A DNA stretch of 64,000 bases, taken from positions 1-64,000 of the forward strand of contig NZ_JXST01000003.1 of NCBI RefSeq assembly GCF_000878195.1, given 5' to 3'. The stretch's first letter is position 1. Each line of letters starts with the position of its first letter. The DNA is from Mycolicibacterium llatzerense (GTDB lineage: Bacteria > Actinomycetota > Actinomycetes > Mycobacteriales > Mycobacteriaceae). Below are positions 49,925-60,122 of the stretch, one piece after another. Under the pieces are notes generated by a model. The model searched no databases and had not been told where the DNA came from. It saw only the letters and a program-made list of their open reading frames with translations. The position numbers and the translations under genes are program-made.

Positions 49925-52900
49925 GATTCGCGTCCTCGATCCAACAGGTCGGACAGCCCGCTCACCAGCTCGACCGGGGGCTGCCAGCTGAACACCCCGC
50001 ACGGGTGACCGTCGACGACGGGGGTCGCCGGTCCGCACATGCCGCGGACGAACAGGTACGCCACGCCGCCCAGATGCTGCTCGGGCGCGTAGTCGGGCAA
50101 TCGCCACCGCAGGAACCGGTGCAGCACAACCGAATACAACAACGCCTGCAAGGGGTAGTCGGAGTGCATCATGGCCTCGGCGAGCCGCGGCGCCGTGTAG
50201 TCCGCCGCCGTGTTCTCGGTGCCGAAGTCGCCCAGCCGGTTGGTCTTGTAATCGACCACCAGATACTTGTGGCCTCCTTCGCCCGGCACCCGCAGCACCG
50301 CGTCGATGGAGCCCGACAGGTAGCCGTGCAACCGTTGCTGCCCCAGCGGTTCGGCCTGCAGCCGGGCGCCGTAGGCGGACAACGGATCCGACGCCGGCAG
50401 CAGCGCGCTCACCAGCGCGCCGACGTCGCCGAGCCGGATGTCCCGCGCCGCGTCGGGCCGATCCTGGCCACCACCCAGCGGCATCTCGAAATCGAGTTCC
50501 CGCAACCGATCCCGCAATCCGATCTGCCGCAGCGTCAGCCCCGGCGCCAGCGGACCCAGCGGGGTGTCGTGCATCGGCACCAGGGCCGTGGCGAGCTCGC
50601 CGGTCGGCACCTCGACGTTCCACAGCCCGGACTGCTCGTCGATGCGGGCTGCCAATTCAGACGTGAGATCCGCGGACAGGGGATCGGCCCGTTCGAGCAC
50701 GGCGTGCACCAACGAACCGAAGGCGGCGCCGGCCGGCAACTGCGCCATCGGCGACGGCAGATCGCCGGGCAGTGGACCCGGCGGTGCCTCGGTGACGACG
50801 TCCGCTGATTCGTCGTCCCGCAGCGTCGTGTTCGGTTCGCTGCTCACGGTCTGCCCGTCGTCGTGCACGACCCGGACCAGAGCCGAATACGACGTCCGGC
50901 GCCAATGGGTGTCGATGCTGCGATGGAAATGCCGCACATCCAGGTCCAGCGGTGCCGACGGCGCCGGCGGAGACATCGGCGTCACGGGCTCGGCCGCCTC
51001 GACCACGGGGCCACCTGCGTGCTCCCACGCGGTGAAACAGGCCATCGCGTCGTCATCCGAAACCGTCTGTGGGACAAGGGTGTCCGGTACGGCGTTGGCA
51101 CCGGGCCGGCGGCCCCGCAGCAGCCGCGACAGACCGCCGTTCTGCTCGTCCCGCGACGGCGCCCACCACGCCACCACCTGCGACTGGGCCCGGGTGAGCG
51201 CCACATAGGTGAGTCGGACGTTGTCCCCGGCGATCTCGGCCAGGCCGGCCTGCTCCGCCGCGCCGCGGTCGGTGGCCCCGGCGCCACCGAGATGCAGACA
51301 GCGCGTGCCGTCGGTGTCGTGGAACCGCAGCACGGTGTCGGCCTTGACGAACCGGTTGAACCCGAACGGCAGATACACCACCGGGAACTGCAGGCCCTTG
51401 CTGCGCCACACCGTCATGATCTGCACCGCCGCGGCGTCACTGTCCAGACGGCGGTTGCGTTCGGCCGGGCCGCCGCGGTCCTTCAGCTGGCGGCGCAGCC
51501 AATCTCGCAGGGCGGGCAGGTGATAGCGCTCGCGGTGCGCGGTTTCGTGCAGAAGTTGGCTGACGTGCGCCAGGTCGGTCATGTGCCGCTCGCCGCCTCG
51601 ATGCCCGAGGACCCGTTCGGGCAGGCCCAGCGATACCGCCGCCTCGAACACCGCCGCGATACCGCGATCCCTGGCCAGACCCGCCCAGTGCCGGATGGTG
51701 GTGGTGATCTGGTCGGTCAACTCGTCGCCGCCGGCAGCCAGATCCGCCGCGCGGTGGCCGAAGAACATGGTGGTCGCAGCGGCCCGCGCCACGCCACTGC
51801 GATTGGGGGTGTCGAAGGCATCGAGCAGCCGCAGCCACTCGGCCGCCGCAGCCGAGGCGAACACATCGGTATCACCCGAATACACCACCGGAATACCCAA
51901 GTCCAGCAACGCATCCCGGCACGGTACGGCGTCCAGGCCGCTGTCGACGATCACCGCGATGTCGCCGGCGGTCAGCGGCCGGCCATCGAACTGTGCGCCG
52001 CTGGCCAGCAGCACCGAGATGTCCGCGGCGAGATCCTTGGCGATGTACGGCCGCAACTGGCCGATCGGGACCATCCTGCGCTGCGGCGTCCCGAACTCCG
52101 TGCGCGCCACCACCCGCAGCCGGAACGGATCGTTGCGCGGCGCCCCGGTGAGTCGGTGACGGTCGGTGCGTGCCTCGACGGGATGCACCACGATGTCCAC
52201 GTCGCCGAGGGCTGCACCCTTGAGCACCGTCTGCAGCCGGTCCACCAGAACCTTGTCGCTGCGCCAGTTCTCGGCCAGGGTCAGCCGCTGGTCGGCGCTG
52301 CGGGCGGCATCCAGATAGGTGACGATGTCGCCGCCACGGAACGCGTAGATGGCCTGCTTGGGATCGCCGATCAGAACGACGGCGCTGTGCCCGACGAAGG
52401 CCCGCGAGATCACCTGCCACTGCACCGGGTCGGTGTCCTGGAACTCGTCGACCATGACGATCGGCCAGCGGCGGCGCATCCGGTCGCGGGCCGGTGCGTC
52501 GGACTCCTCCAGTGCGGTGGCCAGCCGGCTCAGCAGGTCGTCGAAGCTCAGCACCCCCTGCCGGCGTTTGCGGCGTTCGAGTTCTTCGAGCACTCCCGCG
52601 GCGAATGACAAGCGTTGTGCCGCAACGCTGTCAGGGTCGGCGGTCGCGGGCCGCAGCTGTGCGCTGGGATCGCCGACGACCCGCTTGGCCAGGTCGAGCG
52701 CATCGGCGAAGCTCAGTGCGGGCTCGTCGCGCCGGTCTCCGTAGGTCGTCAGGTACAGGTCGGAGACGATCTCTTCCACGAGATCGTCGAGGCTCTCCAC
52801 CAACTGGGCGCCCGAATCGGTGTCACCGGCGATGCCGAGGGAACGCAGCACCAGACCGCAGAACTCGTGCGTGGTGGCGATGGTCGCGGCGTCGAAATTC

Positions 52901-53232
52901 GACAGTGCGGCGCGCAGGCGGGCGCGGCGCAGGACCAGTTCGTCGGGCGCGGCGGCGGCCAGGTGGCGGATCAGGTCGTCCGCATCGGCGGGCGGATCAT
53001 CCAGCGCGGCAACGGTCTTCACCAACTGGGCCCGCACCCGTTCCCGCAGTTCCCGGGTGGCCGCACGGCTGAACGTGATCAGCAGCATCTGGTCCAGCGT
53101 GGCGGCGCCCTCGGCGACGTACCGGGTCACCAGGCCGGCGAGGGCATAGGTCTTGCCGGTACCGGCGCTGGCTTCCAGCACCGTCGTCGTCGCCGGTTCC
53201 GGCAGCGGGCCGAGCAGGTCGAACGCGTCCAT
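49921..53232 (-). CDS. recB: Exonuclease V beta subunit RecB, 1103 aa
   Basis: 3'-5' UvrD-like helicase plus nuclease. Walker A EASAGTGKTYAL near residue 20, motif II MVDEFQDTDPVQW, motif VI VRLTYVALTRAQSQVV, and a C-terminal nuclease domain with the DYKTN catalytic motif (KYLVVDYKTNRLGD, near 990). ATG 53232 overlaps the recC stop (ATGA). Middle gene of recC-recB-recD. Confidence 0.95.
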   Translation of the reverse strand: MDAFDLLGPLPEPATTTVLEASAGTGKTYALAGLVTRYVAEGAATLDQMLLITFSRAATRELRERVRAQLVKTVAALDDPPADADDLIRHLAAAAPDELVLRRARLRAALSNFDAATIATTHEFCGLVLRSLGIAGDTDSGAQLVESLDDLVEEIVSDLYLTTYGDRRDEPALSFADALDLAKRVVGDPSAQLRPATADPDSVAAQRLSFAAGVLEELERRKRRQGVLSFDDLLSRLATALEESDAPARDRMRRRWPIVMVDEFQDTDPVQWQVISRAFVGHSAVVLIGDPKQAIYAFRGGDIVTYLDAARSADQRLTLAENWRSDKVLVDRLQTVLKGAALGDVDIVVHPVEARTDRHRLTGAPRNDPFRLRVVARTEFGTPQRRMVPIGQLRPYIAKDLAADISVLLASGAQFDGRPLTAGDIAVIVDSGLDAVPCRDALLDLGIPVVYSGDTDVFASAAAAEWLRLLDAFDTPNRSGVARAAATTMFFGHRAADLAAGGDELTDQITTTIRHWAGLARDRGIAAVFEAAVSLGLPERVLGHRGGERHMTDLAHVSQLLHETAHRERYHLPALRDWLRRQLKDRGGPAERNRRLDSDAAAVQIMTVWRSKGLQFPVVYLPFGFNRFVKADTVLRFHDTDGTRCLHLGGAGATDRGAAEQAGLAEIAGDNVRLTYVALTRAQSQVVAWWAPSRDEQNGGLSRLLRGRRPGANAVPDTLVPQTVSDDDAMACFTAWEHAGGPVVEAAEPVTPMSPPAPSAPLDLDVRHFHRSIDTHWRRTSYSALVRVVHDDGQTVSSEPNTTLRDDESADVVTEAPPGPLPGDLPSPMAQLPAGAAFGSLVHAVLERADPLSADLTSELAARIDEQSGLWNVEVPTGELATALVPMHDTPLGPLAPGLTLRQIGLRDRLRELDFEMPLGGGQDRPDAARDIRLGDVGALVSALLPASDPLSAYGARLQAEPLGQQRLHGYLSGSIDAVLRVPGEGGHKYLVVDYKTNRLGDFGTENTAADYTAPRLAEAMMHSDYPLQALLYSVVLHRFLRWRLPDYAPEQHLGGVAYLFVRGMCGPATPVVDGHPCGVFSWQPPVELVSGLSDLLDRGRES

Positions 53233-56200
53233 CAGATCCGCCGTTCGGCATCGAGCAGCGGCCGCCACAGCCGGGACGCGTAGGCCCCCAGGCGCGTGTT
53301 CTCACCCGGCACGGCGACCTCGTCGGGCCGCGGCGCGTCGAGGAGCATCGCCAGTGGCGCGCTCGGTCCCCACACTTCGACATATTCGGCGCCGTCCTTC
53401 TCCCAGCGCCACTCCGAATCGGCACCCCGCTCAGGTACCGGGTCGTCGAACTGCCGTGCCCGCGCCCATTCCAACGACGTCTTCAGCGGCAGTGGCAGCG
53501 GTTCGCGCCGGCCCGCGTCGTAGATCGCGACCAGTTCGCGCAGCACCGAAAGCGGTTGCTCCGGAGGCTGATACGCCATGGCCTGCATGGTGTTCCGCGG
53601 ACCACGGCCGATGCAGTACGCCTCCCACTCCCGCTCCGGTGCGCCCGCGGCCAGCGCCACCAGGGTGACCCAGGCCTGCAACCGGTGCTTGGCGCCCAGC
53701 TTCGAATAGGTGACCGTCACCGTCCGGTCCTGCCACAGTGGGGCGACGGTGCCGGTGAGCCTGCGCCCGGCGCCCAGGTCCACATCGATATCCAACGCGC
53801 CGGCCTCGCCCCGCTGCAGCGTCCGCGCGGCCGTCGCCAGTTCGATGGCCTCGCCGCGGATTTCGCGGGCCTGACGCCAACCGAGGTGTCCCGGCGGCAG
53901 CGTGCCGCGCCGCCACTCGGCGCCGATGACGAAGTCGGGATCCCGGCCGATCTTCAGGTCGTCGAGCATGCGTTCCCCGACCGCCCACTTTCCGAGGCCG
54001 TCGATGGCGACCGGGATGGCATCGGACAGTTCGTCGGTGTCCCACGGCAGCGTGTAGTCCAGCGCCCGGAAGAAGCCCTTGACCGGGTTCGTGAAGAACC
54101 TCAGCAGCTCGGCCAGTTCGACGTCGCCGCAAGGGGATTCGTCCAGCGGGCCATCGATCAACCGTGGCTTCGGCCGGCGTTCCCCGAGGACGGCCCTGGC
54201 CCCGCGCAACGCTGCCGGGTCATAGGTGAACGGCCGGTCGGGCACCAGCCCGTCGCGGGCGACGGTGCGAATATCGAAGGGCTGCAACGGGTGATCGGCC
54301 ACGATGCGGCGGCGCACCGGCTCACCGGTGGTGCGGTCGAGCGCGTCGAGCAGCTCCTGCACCGGGACCGCCGGCGGCCGGTGCTCACCGGAGTGCTCGT
54401 CGGTGCCGGTGTAGGTGATGACCAGGGTGTCGGTGGCCGAGCAGATGGCATCGAGCAGCAACTGCCGGTCCTCGGAGCGGATGTCGCGTTCACCGGTGAG
54501 CGGATGACGGGCCAGGACGTCGTCGCCGTCGGCGATGCTGGTGCGTGGGAAGACGCCGTCGTCGAGCCCGACCAGACACACCACCCGGTGCGGCACCGAA
54601 CGCATCGGGACCATGGTGCACACCGTCAGGGTGCCGGTGCGGAAGTTGGCGCGCGTCGGGCGACCGGCCAGTTGCCGTCGCAGCAGGGACCGGACATCGG
54701 GCAGCCGCAGCGTCGTGCCGGACCGAGATCCCGCGTGGGTCAGCACTTTCGCCAGTTCGCGGTCGAGTTGCCCCTGCTGCCACTGGTCGTCGGCACCGAC
54801 CCGCGTGAGCTGCGCGATGCCGTCCCGCAACACCTCGACCCAGTCGTCCAGCGGCTGCGCGCCGGTGAGGCGGTCCACGACGCCGCGCAGTCGCTGCACA
54901 TACTCCGCCAACCGGCCTGCCAGTTCGACGCGATTCGAGTCGACGTCGTCGAGCGGCAACGCGGTGCCCAGCCAGGCCTGCGAATCGTCGGACATCGCGG
55001 CGCCCACGAGCAGCCTGTCGACCCCGAACTGCCATGTGTTCTGCGGGTACCGCTGCAGCTCGTACGGGGTGCGGTGCGCCGCGTCGAAACCCCACCGAAT
55101 GCCTGCTGCGCCAACCCATTCGGTGATGTCCACCAGGTCGTCGTCGCTGAGCGCGAAGCGTCGGCGCACCGGATCGCTGTGCGCCAGGCTGAGCACCGCG
55201 CTGGCGGTGGCCCGGCCGTCCGCGATGTCTAGCAGTTCGGCCAATACCCCCAGTAGGGGATTGGTCTGGGTCAGTGCGCGGTCGGCCAACCGGACCCGCA
55301 GGCCCTGGGCCGGGTGGCCCCGGTCGGCATGCTCACCCGCCCCGAACGCGGCGGTGATCAGCGGTGCGTAGGTGTCGATGTCCGGGCACATCACCAGGAT
55401 GTCGCGTGGCTGCAGGGTCTCGTCGTCGTCGAGCAGGCCCAGCAGCACGTCGCGCAGGACGTCGATCTGCCGGGCCGCACCGTGACAGCGATGGATCTGG
55501 ACGGACCGGTCGTCCCTCAGCAGCTGACGCGGCGGGCCCGGCCGCACCTCGTCGGCCGAGATGTCGGACTGCAGCCAGCCCAACAACGTGTCGGGAAACC
55601 CGCTACGGGGATGAAACTGATCGGTCTGCGCGGCGGGCAGACCCCGTTGCAGCTCCCGCAGATCGCGGCCGAGGGTCTGCAGCAGCGGATGGCTCACCCG
55701 CAGTCGGCTGGTGTCCCCGCGCCGGGGCTCCTGACCGCGTAGATCGGACAGCGTCTGCCACAACGGGTCGCTGGGATGCGGCAGCCACAGGTGCAGATCG
55801 TGATGGGTGGCCAACGCCCCGAGTAGTTCGAGGTCGGCTGCGGGCAGTCGGGTATGCCCGAACAGGGACAGCCGGGCCGGCAGCGCCGACGGTGAATCGA
55901 TCAGGCGGGCAATGGTTTTCGCTTGCCGTACCGAGGGTGGGTCGGCGTCGATGCGTGCGGCCGTCGCCCGCCACAGGTGCGGTTGCCAGAGCAGGTCGTC
56001 GTCCAGCCGGCCGCCCGCGCCGTCGGAGCTGCCGCCGTCGCACCAGTCGGCGAGCATCGCCGGCCGCGCTTTGGCGTAGGTGTCGAACAAGCCCGCCAGC
56101 CGCCGGGCCACCGCGTACCGGCGGCCCTGTCGCAGCTGGGTCTCCTCGGGGTTGCCCAGTTCGGCGTAGCCCAGGTGCGTGGCGAGGGTGTGCGCCCAAT

Positions 56201-56528
56201 CGGGGTGGGTCTGGCCGAGGTCGTCAAGCTCCTCCAGCAGCGGCCACACCATGGCGTCGGGGTCCCACGGGTTGCTGTCGACTGTGCCGGTGATCTCCGC
56301 GAGAAGTGATGTGGGGGAGCGGAATTCGATGCCCGCGCACACCCCGTCGGCGGCCGCGCCCTGGCCGAGCACATGGGACAGCTGCTGGCTGAGCCAGCGT
56401 TCCATGCCACGCGCGGACACCAGCACCAGCTCGGCGGCGAATGGATCCGCCGGCGGCTCCGCGAGCAGCGCACCCAGCCCGGCGGCCAGCGCGCCGGTGT
56501 CCTCGGCTCGGTGCAGGTGTAGCGCCAT
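53232..56528 (-). CDS. recC: Exonuclease V gamma subunit RecC, 1098 aa
   Basis: Non-catalytic scaffold of RecBCD that splits the duplex and, in other bacteria, recognises Chi. N-terminal LHLHRAEDTGALAAGLGALL and LVSARGMERWLSQQLSHVLG are typical; further conserved parts are HRCHGAARQIDVLRDVLLGL, TLTVCTMVPMRSVPHRVVCL and DDGVFPRT. First gene of the operon, start ATG 56528 after an intergenic gap to echA3. Confidence 0.93.
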   Translation of the reverse strand: MALHLHRAEDTGALAAGLGALLAEPPADPFAAELVLVSARGMERWLSQQLSHVLGQGAAADGVCAGIEFRSPTSLLAEITGTVDSNPWDPDAMVWPLLEELDDLGQTHPDWAHTLATHLGYAELGNPEETQLRQGRRYAVARRLAGLFDTYAKARPAMLADWCDGGSSDGAGGRLDDDLLWQPHLWRATAARIDADPPSVRQAKTIARLIDSPSALPARLSLFGHTRLPAADLELLGALATHHDLHLWLPHPSDPLWQTLSDLRGQEPRRGDTSRLRVSHPLLQTLGRDLRELQRGLPAAQTDQFHPRSGFPDTLLGWLQSDISADEVRPGPPRQLLRDDRSVQIHRCHGAARQIDVLRDVLLGLLDDDETLQPRDILVMCPDIDTYAPLITAAFGAGEHADRGHPAQGLRVRLADRALTQTNPLLGVLAELLDIADGRATASAVLSLAHSDPVRRRFALSDDDLVDITEWVGAAGIRWGFDAAHRTPYELQRYPQNTWQFGVDRLLVGAAMSDDSQAWLGTALPLDDVDSNRVELAGRLAEYVQRLRGVVDRLTGAQPLDDWVEVLRDGIAQLTRVGADDQWQQGQLDRELAKVLTHAGSRSGTTLRLPDVRSLLRRQLAGRPTRANFRTGTLTVCTMVPMRSVPHRVVCLVGLDDGVFPRTSIADGDDVLARHPLTGERDIRSEDRQLLLDAICSATDTLVITYTGTDEHSGEHRPPAVPVQELLDALDRTTGEPVRRRIVADHPLQPFDIRTVARDGLVPDRPFTYDPAALRGARAVLGERRPKPRLIDGPLDESPCGDVELAELLRFFTNPVKGFFRALDYTLPWDTDELSDAIPVAIDGLGKWAVGERMLDDLKIGRDPDFVIGAEWRRGTLPPGHLGWRQAREIRGEAIELATAARTLQRGEAGALDIDVDLGAGRRLTGTVAPLWQDRTVTVTYSKLGAKHRLQAWVTLVALAAGAPEREWEAYCIGRGPRNTMQAMAYQPPEQPLSVLRELVAIYDAGRREPLPLPLKTSLEWARARQFDDPVPERGADSEWRWEKDGAEYVEVWGPSAPLAMLLDAPRPDEVAVPGENTRLGAYASRLWRPLLDAERRI

Positions 56529-56590
56529 CGGACCACCCTAGGACGGGGCACCGACAGTTGAGCGAGGCCGGTAGGCCCAGAGACCGGGTG

Positions 56591-57301
56591 TTACCGGGCG
56601 GCGAATTCGGCGGCCAGGCCGTCGATGCCGGCCTGGATCGCGGCCAGCGATTCGGCGCGGGCCTTGAGCTTGCTGGCCAAGTGATGCTTGGTGTGCAGCG
56701 TCGCGGCGAAGCCGGCGGCCACCTCCTGAGCGCGGCTCAACACGTTCTCCGGCTCGACGATCTCGTCCACCCAGCCGGCCGCCCGCGCTTCCTCACCGGT
56801 GAACGTCGCGGCCAGACCGACCGCCCGCTGGAAGGCCGCCTTGGTCAATCGCATGCGCAGGATCTCGACGCACGCCTGGGGCACCGTCATGCCGATGGCC
56901 ACCTCGTTGGCCTGACACCGCATCGTGGGAGAACCGACCCGATGGTCGCCGGACTCCAGCAGGAACGAGCCGCCGGCGATCGCGTGGCCGGTGGCGGCGA
57001 TCACCACGGGGACGGGGAAACGCAGGAGCCGAGCGTTCAGTTCGATGCCGCCGCGCAGCATCGCCAGCCCGGCTGCCGCGTCACCCGAGCCGAAGATCGC
57101 GAGGTCGAACCCTGCGCTCAGCACCCGGTTGTTGCCGGCGAGGACGATCGCCTTGACGTCTCCGGTCGCAGCGGCCTGCTCGGCCTGATCCAGCGCGGCG
57201 TTGATGTTCTGCTGCATCGTCGGGCTCAGGACGTTGACCTTGCCGTCGTCCAGCGTGATCGTGGCGACTGCATCGGTCACGGAGTAGGTGACGGTGCTCA
57301 T
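56591..57301 (-). CDS. echA3: Enoyl-CoA hydratase/isomerase family protein (EchA3-like), 236 aa
   Basis: Crotonase fold. CoA-binding/oxyanion segments are VLAGNNRVLSAGFDLAIFGS and ATGHAIAGGSFLLESGDHRV. The usual catalytic Glu of hydratases in the second motif is represented by the LLES stretch; activity (hydratase or isomerase) is not certain. The symbol follows the conserved position next to recC in mycobacteria. ATG 57301. Confidence 0.85.
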   Translation of the reverse strand: MSTVTYSVTDAVATITLDDGKVNVLSPTMQQNINAALDQAEQAAATGDVKAIVLAGNNRVLSAGFDLAIFGSGDAAAGLAMLRGGIELNARLLRFPVPVVIAATGHAIAGGSFLLESGDHRVGSPTMRCQANEVAIGMTVPQACVEILRMRLTKAAFQRAVGLAATFTGEEARAAGWVDEIVEPENVLSRAQEVAAGFAATLHTKHHLASKLKARAESLAAIQAGIDGLAAEFAAR

Positions 57302-57377
57302 CGGTTCTCCCTCGGTCGGTTCCCAGGCCGGGAACTGTTTGAGCCGATGCTAGACGGGCCCGCGGAGGCGCCGGCCG

Positions 57378-58214
57378 TCAGTGGACGCCGTTGCGGTGCC
57401 GACCCTTCGGACCCTCGTCGACCCACTGGATTTCCAGTTCGGTGGTCTCGTCGGCCTCGCGGCTGCGCCAGCGGTCCTGGGTTTCTCGGACCGCCCGGTT
57501 CATCCGGTCGATCTCCGCGCGGAAGACCTCGGGCTGCGTCTCCTTCGAGGCGTAGTGGAAGTACGTCAGCACGCTGCGGAGCAGCTCGAGCTTCTGCTTC
57601 TCCCGCTTGGCGAGGTCGTGCGTCGTCATCAGCTCCAGCCGCTGCACCGGCTGCAGCGCGGCCCAGTCGAGCACCGCCTTCGACTCGTACTCGCGGGGCT
57701 TCGGCGCGAATCGGGACTTCTTGCCGGGCGCCGGGGTCGCCAGGTCGTAGTAGGTGAGCGTCCCCTCGAACCGGGACCGGATCGACCCGCCCAGCTCCTC
57801 CCGGCTGATCGCCGAGTCCCAGATGGTTCGCCACTCTTGCCCCGGGGCCAGGACCGAGAGTTCGCTGGGCAGCCGCAGCTCAGTGACGTCGAGCTCGCCG
57901 TCGTGGTCGGAATCCTCGTAGATCGCGACGGTCGGATGATTGGTGAACTCGAACGAGATGTTGTGCGCCGCGGTCTGCCCGAAATTGCGGACCACCAGCT
58001 CGATCAGGTGCCAGTCGGACGCGTGCGGCTCCATGAACATGGTCACCTGCGGCCGAACCTGATCCCGCTTGAGCTGGCGATTCTTGGAGAGCTGGCGATT
58101 CACCACGATCAGCACGACGATGCCGAACGCCAGCGCGGCCCAGGCCGCGATGGCCAGCCAGCTGCCCGACCCCAGGCTCGTCAGGTCATTCCAGCGTTGA
58201 GATATCCAGTCCAC
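57378..58214 (-). CDS. Membrane-anchored protein of unknown function, 278 aa
   Basis: A single N-terminal TM helix (GSWLAIAAWAALAFGIVVLI) followed by a basic stop (NRQLSKNRQLKRDQVRPQV) and a large soluble beta-rich domain (LIELVVRNFGQTAAHNISFE … TLTYYDLATP), then a charged helical region (HDLAKREKQKLELLRSVLTY … AEIDRMNRAVRETQDRWRS). Occupies the Rv0633c position of the conserved mycobacterial order. No catalytic motif. Confidence 0.7.
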   Translation of the reverse strand: MDWISQRWNDLTSLGSGSWLAIAAWAALAFGIVVLIVVNRQLSKNRQLKRDQVRPQVTMFMEPHASDWHLIELVVRNFGQTAAHNISFEFTNHPTVAIYEDSDHDGELDVTELRLPSELSVLAPGQEWRTIWDSAISREELGGSIRSRFEGTLTYYDLATPAPGKKSRFAPKPREYESKAVLDWAALQPVQRLELMTTHDLAKREKQKLELLRSVLTYFHYASKETQPEVFRAEIDRMNRAVRETQDRWRSREADETTELEIQWVDEGPKGRHRNGVH

Positions 58215-58335
58215 CGCGCCACCCAGTCGTCATTTCACCGATCGGTAATCCGACACCGAGACTAATATTCGCTGGTTGACTTGTACAACGGAGGAAAGTT
58301 CGTAGCTGCGCGCTCATGACCAGGCGACTGTGCCG

Positions 58336-59049
58336 CTAGCCGCCCATGAGCATGCGCCACTGGTCCAGGTTGCTGGCCCGGTAGACGTAGTTGGAGCGAC
58401 GGACGTCGTCGAGCGGCGCGCTGGGTTCGGCCGAGTACCAGTGCCCGGGGAAGACCGTCGGATCGCCGGGCAGCGCGGCCAGCGCCTGCAGGCTGTGGAA
58501 CATGTCGTCTACGTTCCCGCCGGGGAAATCGGTGCGGCCGCAGCCCTCCAGGAACAGGGTGTCGCCGGCGACCAACCGGCCGTCGAGCAGGAAGCACTGG
58601 CTGCCGGGAGTGTGCCCGGGGGTGTGCAGCAGCTCGATCGGCACGGCCCCGACCTGCACGACGTCGCCGTGCTGGTGCGACGTCAGCTCCGACGGCGCGA
58701 TGCCGGTGACCCGGGACACCCAGTCGGCCTCGTGGACGTTGACGTGCACCGGCACGCTGACCCGCTCCAGCAGTTCGGCCAGGCCCTTGAGCTCGAAGCC
58801 CATCATCGAGCCGCCGACATGGTCGGGGTGGTGGTGGGTGACGAGCACGCCCGACAGGTGCATGCCGTCGGCCTCCAGGGCGTCGACCAGATCGCCCGCG
58901 GCGTAAGCCGGGTCGACCACCACGCAGTCGCCGGTCTCCCGGTCGCCGATCAGGTAGGCGAAGTTGCGCATCTGCGCGGCGATCGGATCGGTCGCCGCGA
59001 AGTCGCGGCCGGCGAGCAACTGACGGAAATACAGGCGGTCATCAGGCAT
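58336..59049 (-). CDS. Metallo-beta-lactamase fold hydrolase (glyoxalase II-like), 237 aa
   Basis: MBL metal motif THHHPDHVGG (residues near 72-81), further ligands in HTPGHTPGSQCF and an Asp in LVAGDTLFLEG, and the terminal VFPGHWYS His. The arrangement matches glyoxalase II/persulfide dioxygenase-like enzymes acting on thioester or persulfide substrates. Same neighbour as the Rv0634c protein of M. tuberculosis. ATG 59049. Confidence 0.85.
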   Translation of the reverse strand: MPDDRLYFRQLLAGRDFAATDPIAAQMRNFAYLIGDRETGDCVVVDPAYAAGDLVDALEADGMHLSGVLVTHHHPDHVGGSMMGFELKGLAELLERVSVPVHVNVHEADWVSRVTGIAPSELTSHQHGDVVQVGAVPIELLHTPGHTPGSQCFLLDGRLVAGDTLFLEGCGRTDFPGGNVDDMFHSLQALAALPGDPTVFPGHWYSAEPSAPLDDVRRSNYVYRASNLDQWRMLMGG

Positions 59050-59122
59050 GCGGACAGCCTAGGAGGGTGGTCGGCCCGCGCTGAAGTGCGTGGCTGCAAT
59101 CTCTCGGCTCGTATCGCTCCGC

Positions 59123-59210
59123 GATTGAAGTCAGGTATCCATTTCGAGCTGACGGCGTCCCTGGTTTCAATCGGGAAGGGTGGGCGCGGCTGCTGATTGA
59201 AGCCAGGGAT
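59123..59210. repeat. Left cluster of short inverted repeats before the DUF559-type gene
   Basis: Three copies of a 16-nt element: GATTGAAGTCAGGTAT (59123, +), GTCCCTGGTTTCAATC (59157, reverse) and GATTGAAGCCAGGGAT (59195, +). Copies two and three form a 15-bp hairpin with one G-T pair, 43 bp before the gene. Confidence 0.75.
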
Positions 59211-59252
59211 TCTCGTGACCGGTTTGTCGGGGGTCCTTGGCAGCATCGCGCC

Positions 59253-60092
59253 ATGGGGGTATTCATCGGCAGCGAGGCATTGGCCGCGGGGAAGGTCACG
59301 CGCAATGACCTGCGGCGTCACTACAGGCGCATGTTTCCGGACGTGTACGGACCGCCCGAGCCCACCATCCGCGACCGCGTGCGTGGTGCGTGGTTGTGGT
59401 CCGGCCGACGTGGTGTCATCTCGGGAGTGGCGGCATCGGCGCTGCATTGGGCGAAATACGTCGACGACGACGCCCCGATCGAGATGTTGTGGCGGAATGG
59501 TCACCCGCCGAACGGCTTGATCGTGCGGAATGAGGCGTATGCCGCCGACGAGGTCACCACGTATGACGGGATTCCGGTCACCACACCGGCGCGGACGATC
59601 TTCGACCTGGGCCGACACCTCGACCGCGATGAGGCCGTCGCGCGGATCGACGCACTGCTGTGGGTCGGCCGGGTGGGTATCGGCGACGTTCAGCCGACCA
59701 TCGGGCGATATCCGTGGGCGCGCGGTCTGGCGCAACTCCGGGTAGCACTGGCGTTGGCTGACGAGGGGGCCGAGTCGCCGAGGGAGACGCGGCTGCGCCT
59801 GCTGCTCACCGATGCGGGCATGCGCCCGACCGACACCCAGATCCCGGTCTACGAGGGCAATCGGCTGATCACCAAGTTCGACATGGGTTGGAAGCACCTC
59901 CTGGTCGGGGTGCAATACGACGGCGGTCACCATCAGACCGACCGCGCGCAGTACGTGCGCGATCAGAAGGCGCTGCCCAAGCTCGAAGCGCGGAACTGGA
60001 TCGTCGTCAAGGTGATCAAGGAGGACACCGACGATGACGTCCTGGCCCGGGTAGCGGCTGGCTTGTTCCGCCGTGGCTGGCGGGCGGCGTAG
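59253..60092 (+). CDS. DUF559-type nuclease-like protein with AbiEi-like N-terminus, 279 aa
   Basis: N-terminal winged-helix-like part (LAAGKVTRNDLRRHYRRMFP) and a middle part with VISGVAASALHWAKYVDDD and IPVTTPARTIFDLGRHLDRD recall AbiEi-type antitoxin proteins. The C-terminal part (FDMGWKHLLVGVQYDGGHHQ … ARNWIVVKVIKED) looks like DUF559, a Vsr/PD-(D/E)XK-related fold, with a D-x(n)-Q-x-D-like metal site. These are multicopy in mycobacteria. It is an insertion relative to the usual MBL hydrolase to tRNA-Thr order and is flanked on both sides by the same repeat. Function unknown. Confidence 0.72.
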   Translation: MGVFIGSEALAAGKVTRNDLRRHYRRMFPDVYGPPEPTIRDRVRGAWLWSGRRGVISGVAASALHWAKYVDDDAPIEMLWRNGHPPNGLIVRNEAYAADEVTTYDGIPVTTPARTIFDLGRHLDRDEAVARIDALLWVGRVGIGDVQPTIGRYPWARGLAQLRVALALADEGAESPRETRLRLLLTDAGMRPTDTQIPVYEGNRLITKFDMGWKHLLVGVQYDGGHHQTDRAQYVRDQKALPKLEARNWIVVKVIKEDTDDDVLARVAAGLFRRGWRAA

Positions 60093-60122
60093 TTGAATCG
60101 GTGCCTGGTAGAAGCGGGCAGC

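Noticed and set aside
49924..50623. N-terminal extension of RecD over RecB
   Set aside because: The 233 extra codons lie in antisense-free but out-of-frame recB coding sequence; ATG 49924 matches the family start.
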